From Branchinecta lynchi (taxonomy: Eukaryota > Arthropoda > Branchiopoda > Anostraca > Branchinectidae): 64,000 bases of DNA. Of this stretch, positions 23,000 through 34,100 are shown piece by piece. The position numbers were made by a program, and so were the translations under genes. The stretch lies in assembly GCA_023053575.1 (NCBI GenBank), contig JAKZAP010000010.1, positions 16,924,628 to 16,988,627 of the forward strand, given 5' to 3'. The notes below the pieces were generated by a model that was not told the origin of the DNA, did no database searches, and worked only from the letters and a program-made list of their open reading frames with translations. Position 1 is the stretch's first letter; each line of letters opens with the position of its first letter.

Positions 23000-24466
23000 G
23001 GCAGTGTCTATCGTTCCCCTATCTGGGAATCGATACTCCACACGCTATTGTTCCCCGTTTGTCGGGGAATCGATGTGTCAGGAGCTAATGTTCCCCACAG
23101 ATCTGGGAATCCACTTGCCCAGGGCTAATCTTCCCGCCAAGTCGGGGAATCGATGTGCCCTGGGCTAATGTTCCTCGAGTACTCGGGGAATCGAAGTGTC
23201 CAGAGCTAATGTTCCCTCATAATTAAATAATCGATTTAGAGATCGGGGAATCGAGGTGCGAGGGGCTAATGTTCAGCGACGTGCAAATATTGATTTTGTT
23301 GAGCTGAGGTCGGGGAATCCAAATGCCAGGGGCTAATGTTCCCCGACATGCAAATAATCTATTTTTGGATCGAGGAACCGAAGTGCGAGGGGCTAATGTT
23401 CCCCGACATGCAAATACTGATTTTGTTGAGTTCTGGTTGGGGAATCTTAAGTGCCGGGGCTAATGTTCCCCGATAAGCAATAATTGCTTTTGAGGTCTGG
23501 GAATCGAAGTGTTCAGAGCTAATGTTCCCTCCCTCATAATCAAGTAATCAACTTAGAGATCGGGGAATCGAAGTGTGAGGTGGTAATGCTCCCCGACATA
23601 CAAATATTGACTTTGTTGAGTTAAAGTCGTTGAATCCAAATTCCAGGGGCTAATGTTCCACGACATGCAAATAATCGATGTTTCGATCGGGGAATCGAAG
23701 TGTGAGGGGCTAATGTTCCTCCACATGCAAATACTGATTTTGTTGAGTTGAAGTCTGGGAATCGAAGTACCAGGAGCTAATGTTCCCGCATAATCAGATG
23801 GCCTGGCACCTGGAATTCCCGCACCTCAACTCAGCAAAATCAGTGTTTGCATGTTGGGGAACATTAGCCAATGAAACTTCGATTCCCCGACCTCAACAAC
23901 CATCACTGCTCATCGGGGAAACATTAGCCCCTGGCACTTGGATTCCCTGACCTCAATATCGATTATTTGATTATGAGGGAATAGGGAACATTAGCCCCTG
24001 GCATTTCGATTCCCCGACCTCAACTCACTAAAATCAGTATTTGCATGTCGGGGAACATAAGTCCCTCAAACTTCGATTCCCCGATCTCTAAATCGATTAT
24101 GAGGGAACATTAGCTCTGGACACTTCGATTCCCCGACCTCAAAAGCCATTATTGCTTATAGGGGAACATTAGCCCCTGGCACTTGAATTCCCGGACCAGA
24201 AATCAACTAAATCAATATTTGCATGTCGGGGACATTAGCCCCTCACACTTTGATTCCTCGATCTCGTAAGTCGATTATTTGATTATGAGGGAACATTAGC
24301 TCTGGACACTTCGATTCCCCGAGTACTCGGGGAATGTTAGCCCAGGGCACATCGATTCCCCGACTTGGCGGGGAAGAGTAGCTACTGGCACATCGATTCC
24401 CCGACAAACGGGGAACAATAGCGTGTGGAGTATCGATTCCCAGATAGGGGAACGATAGACACTACC
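23000..24466. mobile_element. Foldback element with 9-bp target-site duplication
   Basis: A 1,467-bp near-palindrome. Ends GGCAGTGTCTATCG / CGATAGACACTACC are flanked by exact 9-bp direct repeats GGGCCAATC (22991-22999, 24467-24475). Each arm is a degenerate tandem array of 'cggggaatcgaagtg...gggctaatgttccccgacatgcaaata' units; the units change orientation near 23790-23810. The 9-bp target duplication and modular arms resemble Foldback/Mutator-group elements. No transposase. Confidence 0.9.
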
Positions 24467-24475
24467 GGGCCAATC

Positions 24476-24859
24476 TTAAGTAGTAGCATCCAGTAGCGTC
24501 CTGTCTTGCTCCAGGAACATCTAGTCTTGCTAATAGTAGCATGCAGTAACACGGTAACCTTGATGTAGAAGCATGTAGTAGCATCAGTCAGTACTCACTA
24601 AATGCTACTTTTTCGTACAACTTCATACTACTATTCTTAGATAAATTTTTCATCGGGGTGGATAGCATATTGAACATCTGCAGAGCGCAGTGATAACTCT
24701 GGAAATTTGGGTCTTCGGTTGGACAGTCGAGAAAGACTTGATGATAGAAAAGAGGGGCGGATCTCCACAGCATATCAGGAATTCATGAGTAATAACATTC
24801 GCATGCTCTAACAATGCTTCATTTGTGTTGGGTTCTAGGTTCATCATTTTAGATCAAGA
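24476..24859. other. Intergenic, simple 'tagtagcat' repeat and nothing else
   Basis: A short irregular 'gtagcatgcagtagca' stretch is visible at about 24476-24580. No gene or other element recognised. Confidence 0.35.
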
Positions 24860-25600
24860 TACTTCTGCCAACTCTCGGGTTTCGACTGGATTCCTGGCGA
24901 ACTACTTGTCTTACAAAAACTAAAGCTCAAAAACGAATTCAGCGTATCTCCTTACCCCTATATCGAACATATAATCAACTTGAGATAAAACTTTTGCTTT
25001 AAACAAATTTTCCGGTTTCAGCCGGATCCCGGCCGAACCGAATGTCCAGGTAGAAAATGATTGTCAAAAGCGGATTGAGCGTGCCTTCTTCCCCCTAAAT
25101 CGGACATCTAATCACCTTCAGGCAAAACTTTTACTTTTTCTTGTTTCAACAAGTGTTCCTGTTCCGGCCGGATCCGCGTGAACTACTTATCCGACGAGAA
25201 ATGATTTTCAAATAATTGTTCAGCATGTCTTCTTACCCCTAAACCGAACATCTAATCAACTTTAAATTTTCCGGTTTTGGCAAGATTCCGGGCGAACTAC
25301 TTGTCCGGCAAGAAAATAGTTTTCATATTCGTGTTCAGCATGTTGTATTACACCTAATTCGACTATCTCATTATCTGTTAAAGAAAAAAAAAATGTTCGC
25401 CCCTTAATGTAAACCCCCACCCCTAAATTTTGAGCTACAGAGCCCATCTACGAACTCGACCTCTCACTTGACCTAAAGAGTGCTCACACCAAGTTTCATC
25501 AAAATATTCCCTTCGTGAGTTATCGTGCTGAAAGACGGACGGACGGGCAACTTTTACGAAGTCAAATGTATCCCTTCACTTACGTTTTCGGACCCCCCCC
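24860..25600. repeat. Tandem-repeat element T, copy 2
   Basis: About four diverged ~150-bp units with the same core ('ccggtttcagccggatcccgg', 'gaactacttgtcc', 'catctaatca') and the same right end as 3340-4010: gacggacggacggg-caacttttacgaagtca, then 'cttacgtttt'. Confidence 0.65.
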
Positions 25601-26933
25601 CCAAAAAAAAAAAAAACACGTTCTTTTGAAGAAAAGTTGTTTCTTCAAGTACCAACAGAGTTGAATTTTAGTGCTTCGTGTGTCAATCCTGAAGACGCTG
25701 CTCCTTTCCAAGGCCCGCAGGCGGAACCAGCCAAGCGATTCGATTTGCTCTGCATACGCCAAAATAAAACCCGGGTCTATTCTCCTTCAGGGTTGCCACA
25801 TGTTGCACGATAGTATGAATTGTCACTCTATTTTGTTTTTGTCCCTCGTGTCCTGCGTAGGACATAAAAATCACTCTATTTGAGATTACGACCAAATGTG
25901 TCCTTTTTGCAGAAGGGATTCCGAAAAGAAGTGACTATTTCACGTTTGTTCGTGAAAATAAAATTAAAATGCGTCGTTTTTGCAGAGGCAATCCCGACCA
26001 AAAGTTACCAATTCGCGTTTTTTCGTAAAAAAAAAAAATCACTCCCAACACACTCTCTGTTCTGGGCCAAAACTCACTCTCTATATGTTCTTGATGTGGC
26101 AACCCCGTTCTCCTTATTACAGCGCGACCCGAGGAAAAGAAGAATAATATATAAGACGTAAAACACCTTATTACACCTATCTGAACAGAGTCTAATCAGA
26201 CAAGCATTAACGTAAAGGTAGCCAGGTGTTCCACTGAGTATTAAAATCGCATAATTTACTAAGAAACAATATCTTCAACAGTCCACTTGCGTAACAAAGA
26301 TACTGACATGATAAATCGCAGCGACAAAGTCCAAAAAACAGCCCAAATGCATGTGGCACAGCGCCAGATTGAATTCACACTATATCTCGTTACGTCTCAA
26401 CTGAATCAGACTCCACCACCGTACCACGTACTAACTTCCGACAACCAACTGAAACGGATCAAAAGAAATATGGACGATTTACGGCCCAGTTCTGAACGAC
26501 GGGTTAAATCCCGTGGTGAGCCCTAGGTGGGCAGAATTTCTGGGCCCCCTATCGCAAAATAACTCCAAATACAGTTTTAATTTACTAACAATAATGTTGT
26601 GGCGTGGACCCTATAAGAGTCAGGTGCCAACTTATGCCTATTTGGTAATACGGTACAGCTGTTATGAGAGGCAAGCTTTGAGTCGTCATCTTCCTTCTAT
26701 GCTTTATAACCTTTGATTTAAAATCATTCCCTGGTGACGTTTTGTCGTCAGATTCGACCATTTTGTTTTCAAAGCAGCCTTGAGAAGAACGAGAAACGTC
26801 ACCCAAACGAACCGTCAAACTTGATTCAAACGCTAGATCAACCAATCAACAACGCTTGTTGCGTATCGCGCTAGTGGCGTTTCTGGCTCTTCGCTAGGCC
26901 CGCGGCGATTCTTGAGCGACATCAAGAGTTATA
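25601..26933. other. Intergenic, nothing recognised
   Basis: C/A homopolymers at 25595-25615. The only weak hint of structure is a doubled 'ttttgcagaggcaatcccga / ttttgcagaagggattccga' motif near 25905-26000. Short ORFs here show no recognisable motif. Confidence 0.35.
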
Positions 26934-27090
26934 GTGAACACACGATCAGGATCTGGAGCCCCCGGACCGCAATTCCTGCCCGGATTTTCGGCATCATCAT
27001 CACTTCTATATGGAAAAGCTGAAATTTTGTTCAACTTGATGATGAAAGTGCGGGAAATTCGGAAGGGAAATCCTGATCGTGTGTTCGCAC
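26934..27090. mobile_element. MITE family E, copy 1
   Basis: 157 bp with inverted ends (GTGAACACACGATCAGGAT / ATCCTGATCGTGTGTTCGCAC). The inside has two facing 'ctgaaatttt..tcaacttgatgatgaaagtg' parts. The second copy, 57618-57775, sits inside a LINE remnant. Confidence 0.8.
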
Positions 27091-27388
27091 TTTTAAGTTG
27101 CGTTTTTTGGATGTAGTTTCGCTTAGAAGCCTGTTTGTCCATTCCATTTGCTGTAGTTTCGAACCTGAAACTACGGAGCTCAAACTACAACTGCCTCGCA
27201 GACGTAGTTTGACTCTTCGGAAACGAGAACTCGATAAGACGAAAGTAAGACAAAACAAGAGCCAAACTACAAACTTTGACGAAACAAAAGCGAATCCAAA
27301 AAAAAAAAACTTTAGTCATCAAGAGTATTACCCACATCTTGCTGTATTACATTAACAGTCTTCGTCGCCCAATGCTTGCAGGAAACGT

Positions 27389-27922
27389 ATAAGGGCGATT
27401 TTTGCGATGTTGCAAATTCACTTTTCAAAAAGCAAACAGGTTATCCGCCAAGCGCAAGCACACACTGAGCGTGTTCCACCCTTCCACAAATAGTAACTAT
27501 TAGTTACTATTTCCGTTCCATCCTCACGAAAAGTTACTACGCTGACCGTTCCAACCTTGTCGGAATAGTAGCTAATAGTTACTATTTGCTTACCATGCTC
27601 GGGAGCGGAACAAGAGCCAAGAGCTCGGGAACGTGATTGGTCGGATTCGCCCCTGGCGTGAGATCCTGCTGGAAAATAGAAAAATCGTTCCAGCCTTGAC
27701 GGCAAAAAGCCAGAATTTTGTGGCGTCGTGCGTAGTAACTACGGTAAGTAGGATGGAACACGCTCACTGAAGTCATTGCGCCTTTGCAACTTTTCGCTGT
27801 CTTTCCCAGATCCACTTTCCATCTATGAAGTGGATTCACTTTCTAAAACTATAGAGGAGCGCAAGAACAGAATCGGAAAGCAAAGCGAGATTTAGCCGCT
27901 CTCCAGACCGCCAAAATCGCCC
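27389..27922. mobile_element. MITE with GGGCGATTTT ends, carrying nested MITE B
   Basis: Left 'AGGGCGATTTTTGCG' is mirrored by right 'CGCCAAAATCGCCCT'. The family B MITE 27466-27766 lies inside it, so it inserted later. Confidence 0.5.
27466..27766. mobile_element. MITE family B, copy 2
   Basis: 301 bp with the same TGAGCGTGTTCCA / GGAACACGCTCA ends and inner 'agtaactattagttact' blocks as 5448-5749, in inverted orientation relative to it. Confidence 0.85.
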
Positions 27923-28134
27923 TATCCTTGTTATGGCACAAACATGCTGATAGCAAGCTAGAAAACTTAGCATATCCTACATCCTCGAGTTATTTTTCTA
28001 AATTAACAGAAAATGGATCAGCTGTATTAACCTGCTTTGAAACGTCGGACTTAATATTTCTTGTGACTTTTCAAACGCTATAAAAAGTTATTTTATTTAC
28101 TCTAGTCCGTGCTTCAACTGAAGCTTCCTTACAG

Positions 28135-28488
28135 ATGGGTCACAGGAGTCACAACTTGCTTCCTGATCAAGTTTCAATTTTACAACCTCCATTCAGCAGA
28201 AGTGTGAGACCATGGCTCTTAGTAAATAAGAGCAATGCGGCAAATATGATCGAAGAACCAGACGGAAATAATGAACTACGATTAACAAACTTGTCATTTG
28301 TCAATTTCGCACCGGCCTATAACGAGAGTTTCAACAACGCGGGAATCCCGACCAGCTGGAACGCTGACTATCGCTCTGCTGAAACGTTATCAATACTTAA
28401 CCCCCGTTCACACTGTGCGGTTTTACGCAGAATTCTGCGTTCTGCCATACATTTAATCGTTCCGACGAAACGAACGCATTTTTCGTAG
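28135..28488 (+). other. 117-codon ORF of unknown nature
   Basis: ATG follows a ttccttacag acceptor-like string. The predicted peptide (MGHRSHNLLPDQ...) has no motif I recognise. Its 3' part overlaps a probable larger inverted-repeat element (left end 'gttcacactg' near 28409, right end 'cagtgtgaac' near 29200). Probably not a gene. Confidence 0.15.
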
Positions 28489-28830
28489 CAAAGAACGGAA
28501 AAACTAGATTACGTTGCCTGGACAACGTGATGTTGCAGCAAGACTTATTTACTTGTTTTCCCCATCGATCAAATGGTGAATTTGAGCCTCAGATCGTGCG
28601 ACAAGCAGCGCACAACACAGCGTTTTGCCACAGCATAGGATGCGTTGAAAAATACTTTCACTTATCCCGATTTGAACCGAAGGGCACATAAAGTGTGACT
28701 AAAATTCCCAAGTAGTTGACTATCTCTTTCCCTTGTATGTAACCCTCTTTCCCCTAAGTTGCGGTATGAACACTCATGATATTCTGCCGCTCGTCGGAAA
28801 ATTAAGTAAAAAATCGTGTTACTTCTAACC

Positions 28831-29183
28831 AAGAACAAATAGTCAGATAGAACCTCCGTCTCCCTATCTCTGTGCGGATCGAGGTTTTCCCCGTACCTTC
28901 TCCGCTGTGAATGAGCGGAAGTTAGTAGCTTCGCGCCACATCAGGTTTCATTACCTCTATAATTAGCTTTATCGCTGCGAAGCCACCTCGAAGAAAAGTA
29001 GAAGAAAAAGCTGATTGGTTCTCTGGACTGTTAATGCATTTTCTTTATCTGCGGTGAGCAACGGCGAAGAGTAAACGGGTAAAAGGCTACAGTAAACACC
29101 TCTAGGTCCGCTCAGTTTTGCCGGGGTATTCATAGTCACTGTATGGTACCAAAGACAGAGGTTCTATCTGATTATTTGTTCTT
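28831..29183. mobile_element. MITE family D, complete copy
   Basis: 353 bp. Inverted ends AAGAACAAATAGTCAGATAG / CTATCTGATTATTTGTTCTT. Internal landmarks are shared with 11658-12053 and the diverged 31440-31790 copy. Confidence 0.75.
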
Positions 29184-29400
29184 GTTATAACGTAGCAGTG
29201 TGAACCAGAAGTTAGATCTAGTCAGAGATCGAGCGACGAAGTCTTCAAGAGAGCGGAATCCGAAACCTATAACTTTCTCAACTTTATGTTCTAACCCTAG
29301 AAATATTACTATACCCTGCTGCCTAGAGCATCACCACTTTAGACCTATTTCTTCACTAGCCACGTAGGCGAACTGGCGCCAATTTGAATGAATAAACCTG

Positions 29401-29734
29401 GTTGCGCTCTATCTGATACCAAGGTCTAGAGTCGTTTGTGCAGTTATTTTTAATTTAGCCAGTTACCCTGGTAAATGACTGTGGTATCTGAAAAAAATCA
29501 CCTCACTTTCATCATCGCCAACACAAGAGCCTAGGATTTTTGTCGAATTGACGGGAAATAAATTTGGCACTTGTGAACTGGGTGTATGTAACCATTTCTT
29601 TTGGGGTGACTTTTCGGCAATTGTCGTTTCTGCAAAGCAACCATAATTTCAGATACCACACTAACTGCAAAAACGACAAAATACAGGTCACGCTACAGTG
29701 GTATCCAACAACATTACATCTGCAAAAACGCAAC
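29401..29734. mobile_element. MITE family A, copy 2 (degenerate)
   Basis: Ends GTTGCG / CGCAAC with GATACCAAGGTCTAGAGTCG and 'gcaaaaacgac' blocks as in 2570-2999. More diverged than the other two copies. Confidence 0.65.
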
Positions 29735-30108
29735 TCTTGATCCGCAAGGCGACACGAAAGAATCCGGCACGAAGACCAAAGGCGCAAAATATTTCCGGCG
29801 CCGGATTCCCCGCGCAAAATCAAATCCGCGCTTTGTTGGCAGTGGAGCCACTAAGAAACAATAAGCCTAAACAGACATAAACGACTCAGCCTATACTATG
29901 TAAGCCCATATAAAAGACAGGCACATAAGACAAGATTCGCACTGAGTATCTGAGCGCCTGACCCCTAATAAGATCGACCGTGGCGGGGGGGGGGGGGGGC
30001 TGAAAGTCAAGTTTTATACTTCGGCGATACGGTGAGATGCAATCCGTATAAATTTAGCAGCAGACCCGACTGACGACATGAGCCGAAACCAAGATTAATA
30101 TTGTTCGT
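29735..30108. other. Intergenic, G-tract only
   Basis: A run of about 16 G near 29984-29999. No gene seen. Confidence 0.35.
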
Positions 30109-30547
30109 AAGTTTGATAACATGGATGCGTAAATACAATGCGTTGGATGTTAATATTGACAGTGACGTTGCAAACAATTTTTATTTACCAAAACGTAACA
30201 CTTTTGACCAGGAAGCAAAGGAAAATGCAGAGACATTAGCACACCAGATCGGTGACCTGCAACTGTACTTGCTTTCAAGTAAAATAGCACAAGCGGGATT
30301 TCGCCGGAGAAAATGGAGCCGAGAACACACTGTCAGAACTCTCACAATGTCTAACACAAAGATGGGCAAATTCAAAAGATAACAGACTTCAGGTTAATGT
30401 TATAGAAAAATCGTGTTACGAACCTTTAAAGTGTTGCGTTTTGGACGCAACACTTTATTTTTAGTTTGCATATATCTATTGTTTGCAACGTTACTGTCAA
30501 TATTAACATCCAACGCACTGTATTTACTCATCCATGTTATCAAACTT
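30109..30547. mobile_element. Palindromic element, 439 bp
   Basis: Left arm from AAGTTTGATAACATGGATG and right arm ending CATCCATGTTATCAAACTT pair for about 90-130 bp, including 'gcgttggatgttaatattgac'. The middle (about 30206-30410) is unpaired, apart from 'cgtaacacttttg' / 'aagtgttgcgttttg'. Looks like a MITE with long inverted ends. Confidence 0.75.
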
Positions 30548-31060
30548 TCGGCAGTGCAGAAAGTAACTTACGTTGGGGACCCTGAGTTGATGTAGTAGTA
30601 GGCGGGAAAGTAGCAAGACATGAGCCACCAATGAGTACTGAGGGCTCCTATGGAATGAGGCTTTATGTCGTTAATGGCCAGAAGGACAGAAAAATCACTT
30701 GGCACCAAGGCAGGTCAGTGACTTAAGCTGGTGGAATTCAATTGTGATTGCTTTCAAGTTAAGGAGCACCAGCGTGATCCTGCCGTGGAAGATGGCACAG
30801 GGAACAGAAAGGGAATCAGTTGCTGGCCTTACATTGTAGACCTTGTTTTGGGGGAGGGGGGGGGGGTCGGACGCTCATGAGTCAGACAACAATCTAAAAG
30901 CTTTCCTTTAGCGTTGGTCCGGATCTTTTTGTACTCTTTGCTGGCACACTTCCAGGCTTGCGCTATCACCAAACTACCACACCTTGCACTGTTTCTTTCT
31001 ATTCTGTCGCTATTTACAACTGAACTGGGAAGAACGATCGAAGGAACATTACCTAATACT
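30548..31060. other. 3' flank of CTDNEP1
   Basis: Downstream (minus strand) of the CTDNEP1 stop codon, so probably includes its 3' UTR. A G-tract lies at 30848-30866. I see no clear polyadenylation signal close to the stop. Confidence 0.35.
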
Positions 31061-31197
31061 TTAAGGTAAATGCAAGTTTCGCGATAACACTGATCGAACA
31101 TCCTGTGTAAAGCGAAGCGCGTCTAAGACGGGGAGGAGGTTCAGAAGGGCGGTGTCGTAGGGGTCGCTGAACCACGACTTAATAGGGATGGCGTTAT
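31061..31197 (-). CDS. CTDNEP1: CTDNEP1 coding exon 5 (C-terminus)
   Basis: Acceptor ctttttttgcag (minus strand) just above 31197. Encodes [20 protein letters not shown], then [20 protein letters not shown], then LHLP and TAA at 31063-31061. Confidence 0.94.
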
Positions 31198-34100
31198 CTG
31201 CAAAAAAAGAAAAAAGGTTATGCTAGTTCGGCAGCTGGTGACTAGAACAAAAGGTAAAGTGAATATTTAGGAAGAAAAGGCGCATGTCCCGAGATCAGAA
31301 AAAACACCCTTCATGACTTGATGGCATACAAAATATTGGTTGTTGATCTACGAAACAAGTTGAACACATTGTAAGAATGACAAATGTTTCACTCTAAACA
31401 TGAACAGAAAAATTCGGAATTAACTTTTCAAAGGACAAGCTTTAACATTATCAAGAAGAAATAAGCACAAGAGTCTCCCTATCTCTAGAATACGACCATG
31501 CGGAGTCGAATATATTCCTGATACCCTGCCCAATGTAAACGAGTGGAGGGTAGGAGCTAAACGGACATCACAATTCGTTAACTCTACAAACAGCTATATC
31601 ACAGCCACGGAGAAGAAAATTCTAGAGCACCAGCCGATTGGTTGTCCACCGCTGTTACCTCACCTATGACCCGCTGCAGAGCGGGTCCTCTCTGCTACGA
31701 TTTTCCCTCTGATATGCGCCGCGGCGGAGAGGGAAGTAGACTCGGTCCGGGTTATGTTTCATACGAGAATGGCCTGGTCAAGCCTGACCTGCCAATCCTT
31801 GCTGGATGACGGCACCAGCTGACAATAGCGTTTGGATGTATATGTCTGGCATCCCATGCGCATCGTGCCATTTTACCTGATTTTCAGAACCTGGCAAACA
31901 GCAGGCCCTCCTGCTTCCATTGCTTCCCAGAGACTAGTAAGACCACCCATAAACTTAACTGATCGTTCTCTGAAATCTTTTGTACCTGATTTCCACGGGC
32001 GTCGCTATGGGTGGAGCGGTACCCCTCCCCCCTCGAAGCTGGTGCTGTGATTTCATTTTGGACACGGGTGCTGTTTTTGCTCCTCGATTGGGTCGTCGAA
32101 AGGGTAGAGATTCTTGAGTCACCTGTCTCTTTCTTCTTCTTTCCAGCTAAGATGGATACTTGTCGGCAGCATGTCTAGGCGATTTGAAGTTCCGTTCTTT
32201 CCAATCGAGCAGCAAAAAGAGCAGCCGTGTTCAAAATGAAATCACAGCACCAGATTTAACTCCAAGCACTTTTCAGGGAAGAAGTTCACAAAATCAGATA
32301 TCTAAGGAAGAACCATTCTCCAGCTTGAACCTGTAGAGGACCCTTGTCTAGAAGGGCCGAAATATAGCTCTCATAAAATTGTGCTGACGTATCCATTTTG
32401 TATTGTCGAACATGATTCGCAGTCAGCTCGGGCTGAAGGAATATCTAATATCGGAAGAATAAATCTCAGCTGACTTAGCTGTTTAGCAGTCAGCTTAGGC
32501 CGAAGGAGTACTTTATCTATTTTCGTATAAGTCTTTCTTGCTCTATTATAAGAGGCTTGCTCTTATTTTTGCTTTAAATAACACCAAAAAACCACTTACG
32601 TGGATAGCCTCTATATGCTCCGGGTGAGTTGTCAATAATAAATACACTAGAGAGATCAGGGTGAATCGAAGCCAGATCCTTCGTATAGGACCCGAAATCT
32701 TGAGTGCAGTGTTGTCGATAGTAACGTCTTGCGAGAACTCCTCTGTTGTTGTCCAACTTGTCAGCTACTGCAGCTCCATAGATCTCCATACTTGCGGTGA
32801 AAACAACCAGATCATACCATTGGGATATCTGCAATTTATCAAAGGTAATTGTAATCGGCCCAATTAGAGCATCCGTCCGGGCCGAATGGTTAGCACACTA
32901 GACTAGTAAGCAAAGGGTCGCTGGTTCGAGTCTCGGTGGTGCCGTTTGGTTTAGGGCGGGGTTAGCGGCATAACCCTGTGTGATAAGCCAAAGCCCACAC
33001 GGCTTCAAATGGGTATATAGAAAAAATCGGGGAAGGTGGCAGAAAGGGCGTGCGGAAGCACCAGGATGTCTATCCCCCAACCGCCCATTGCAGTTCCTGG
33101 CTAAAGGCAGTTAATTGGAGATCAGCACCACCAGTTGGTGCTGATTCTACCTCAGCCTATTACTCGCGGCCCGTGACATTTGTGTGACATCATGAAAGAA
33201 ATAGAGAAATTCGATTAAAGTAATATTGCAGAATATATATTTGTATCTACATAAATACAGCAAAGCGGCCAGTGACGCGCCAGGCCCTTACATTTATAAA
33301 CCATTCTAGGGACAATCAATTCCGTTAGTAAATGGAAAACATAGACTTTTCGCGTGACGTCACGGGCTGCGGATAATAGGCTGAGGTTTAGTCAACACCC
33401 GCCGGTTAGGCCTGTGTAGGCTAATTCTGATTCTTTTAGTTACCTTTCACATAATCGAGTGCTTAGCTTTTAACATATCCCACTTAGGGTTAAGACGTTA
33501 GCATCTACATCGATTCCCATTTCTACAGGTTACGATACATCTTTGAATGAATGGTTTGATTTAATTGCCTGCTGAGAGTCGGGTGTTTCCATATCATGGA
33601 GGCAATGCTGGCAAAAGAGAAGTAAAGCACATAGATAAGATATACTAGGGAGGATACAGAACTTCCATAAACGATAGTGGTAGCCAATCAGAACACCGAT
33701 AATGGTACCATCCAAGTTCAGATCGGCGAATAGCGATTTCTGCTTGATCTAAAACAAAACTCGTATCACTTTTAATTAGTTGCAAGCTTTCCGCATTTTT
33801 TTTAGTTTGACTGAAAAGCCAGTTTATTTACGTATCTGCTTTTCAAAATATAATATTATTTTGTCCCTCTCAAGTATTTCCACAATAAGCTCTAGTTGAG
33901 ACATTGAGAATATGGACAGCAGCCCGACAAGACCTTCCACACTGAACCACCAAATTAAACAAGAGAACAAACATGCTTTTTCTCGCCTCTACTTTGATCA
34001 GATCGAGTTTCATGGCCAACGGATCAAATAATCACATGTTGTGAAAATCTGACGATATTAAGACGTTACCAATATTAGACTGACAATCTTCCACTTTTGG

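Noticed and set aside
22985..24470. Regularly spaced repeats that superficially resemble a CRISPR array
   Set aside because: Repeats are inverted about a centre, irregular, flanked by a transposon-type target duplication, and in a eukaryotic genome.
28135..28488. 117-codon ORF as a new gene
   Set aside because: No domain, overlaps repeat-like sequence at its 3' end; listed only as a low-confidence feature.
32875..32946. Functional tRNA gene
   Set aside because: A B-box and A-box-like string are present but no consistent acceptor stem; the flanking body fits a SINE.
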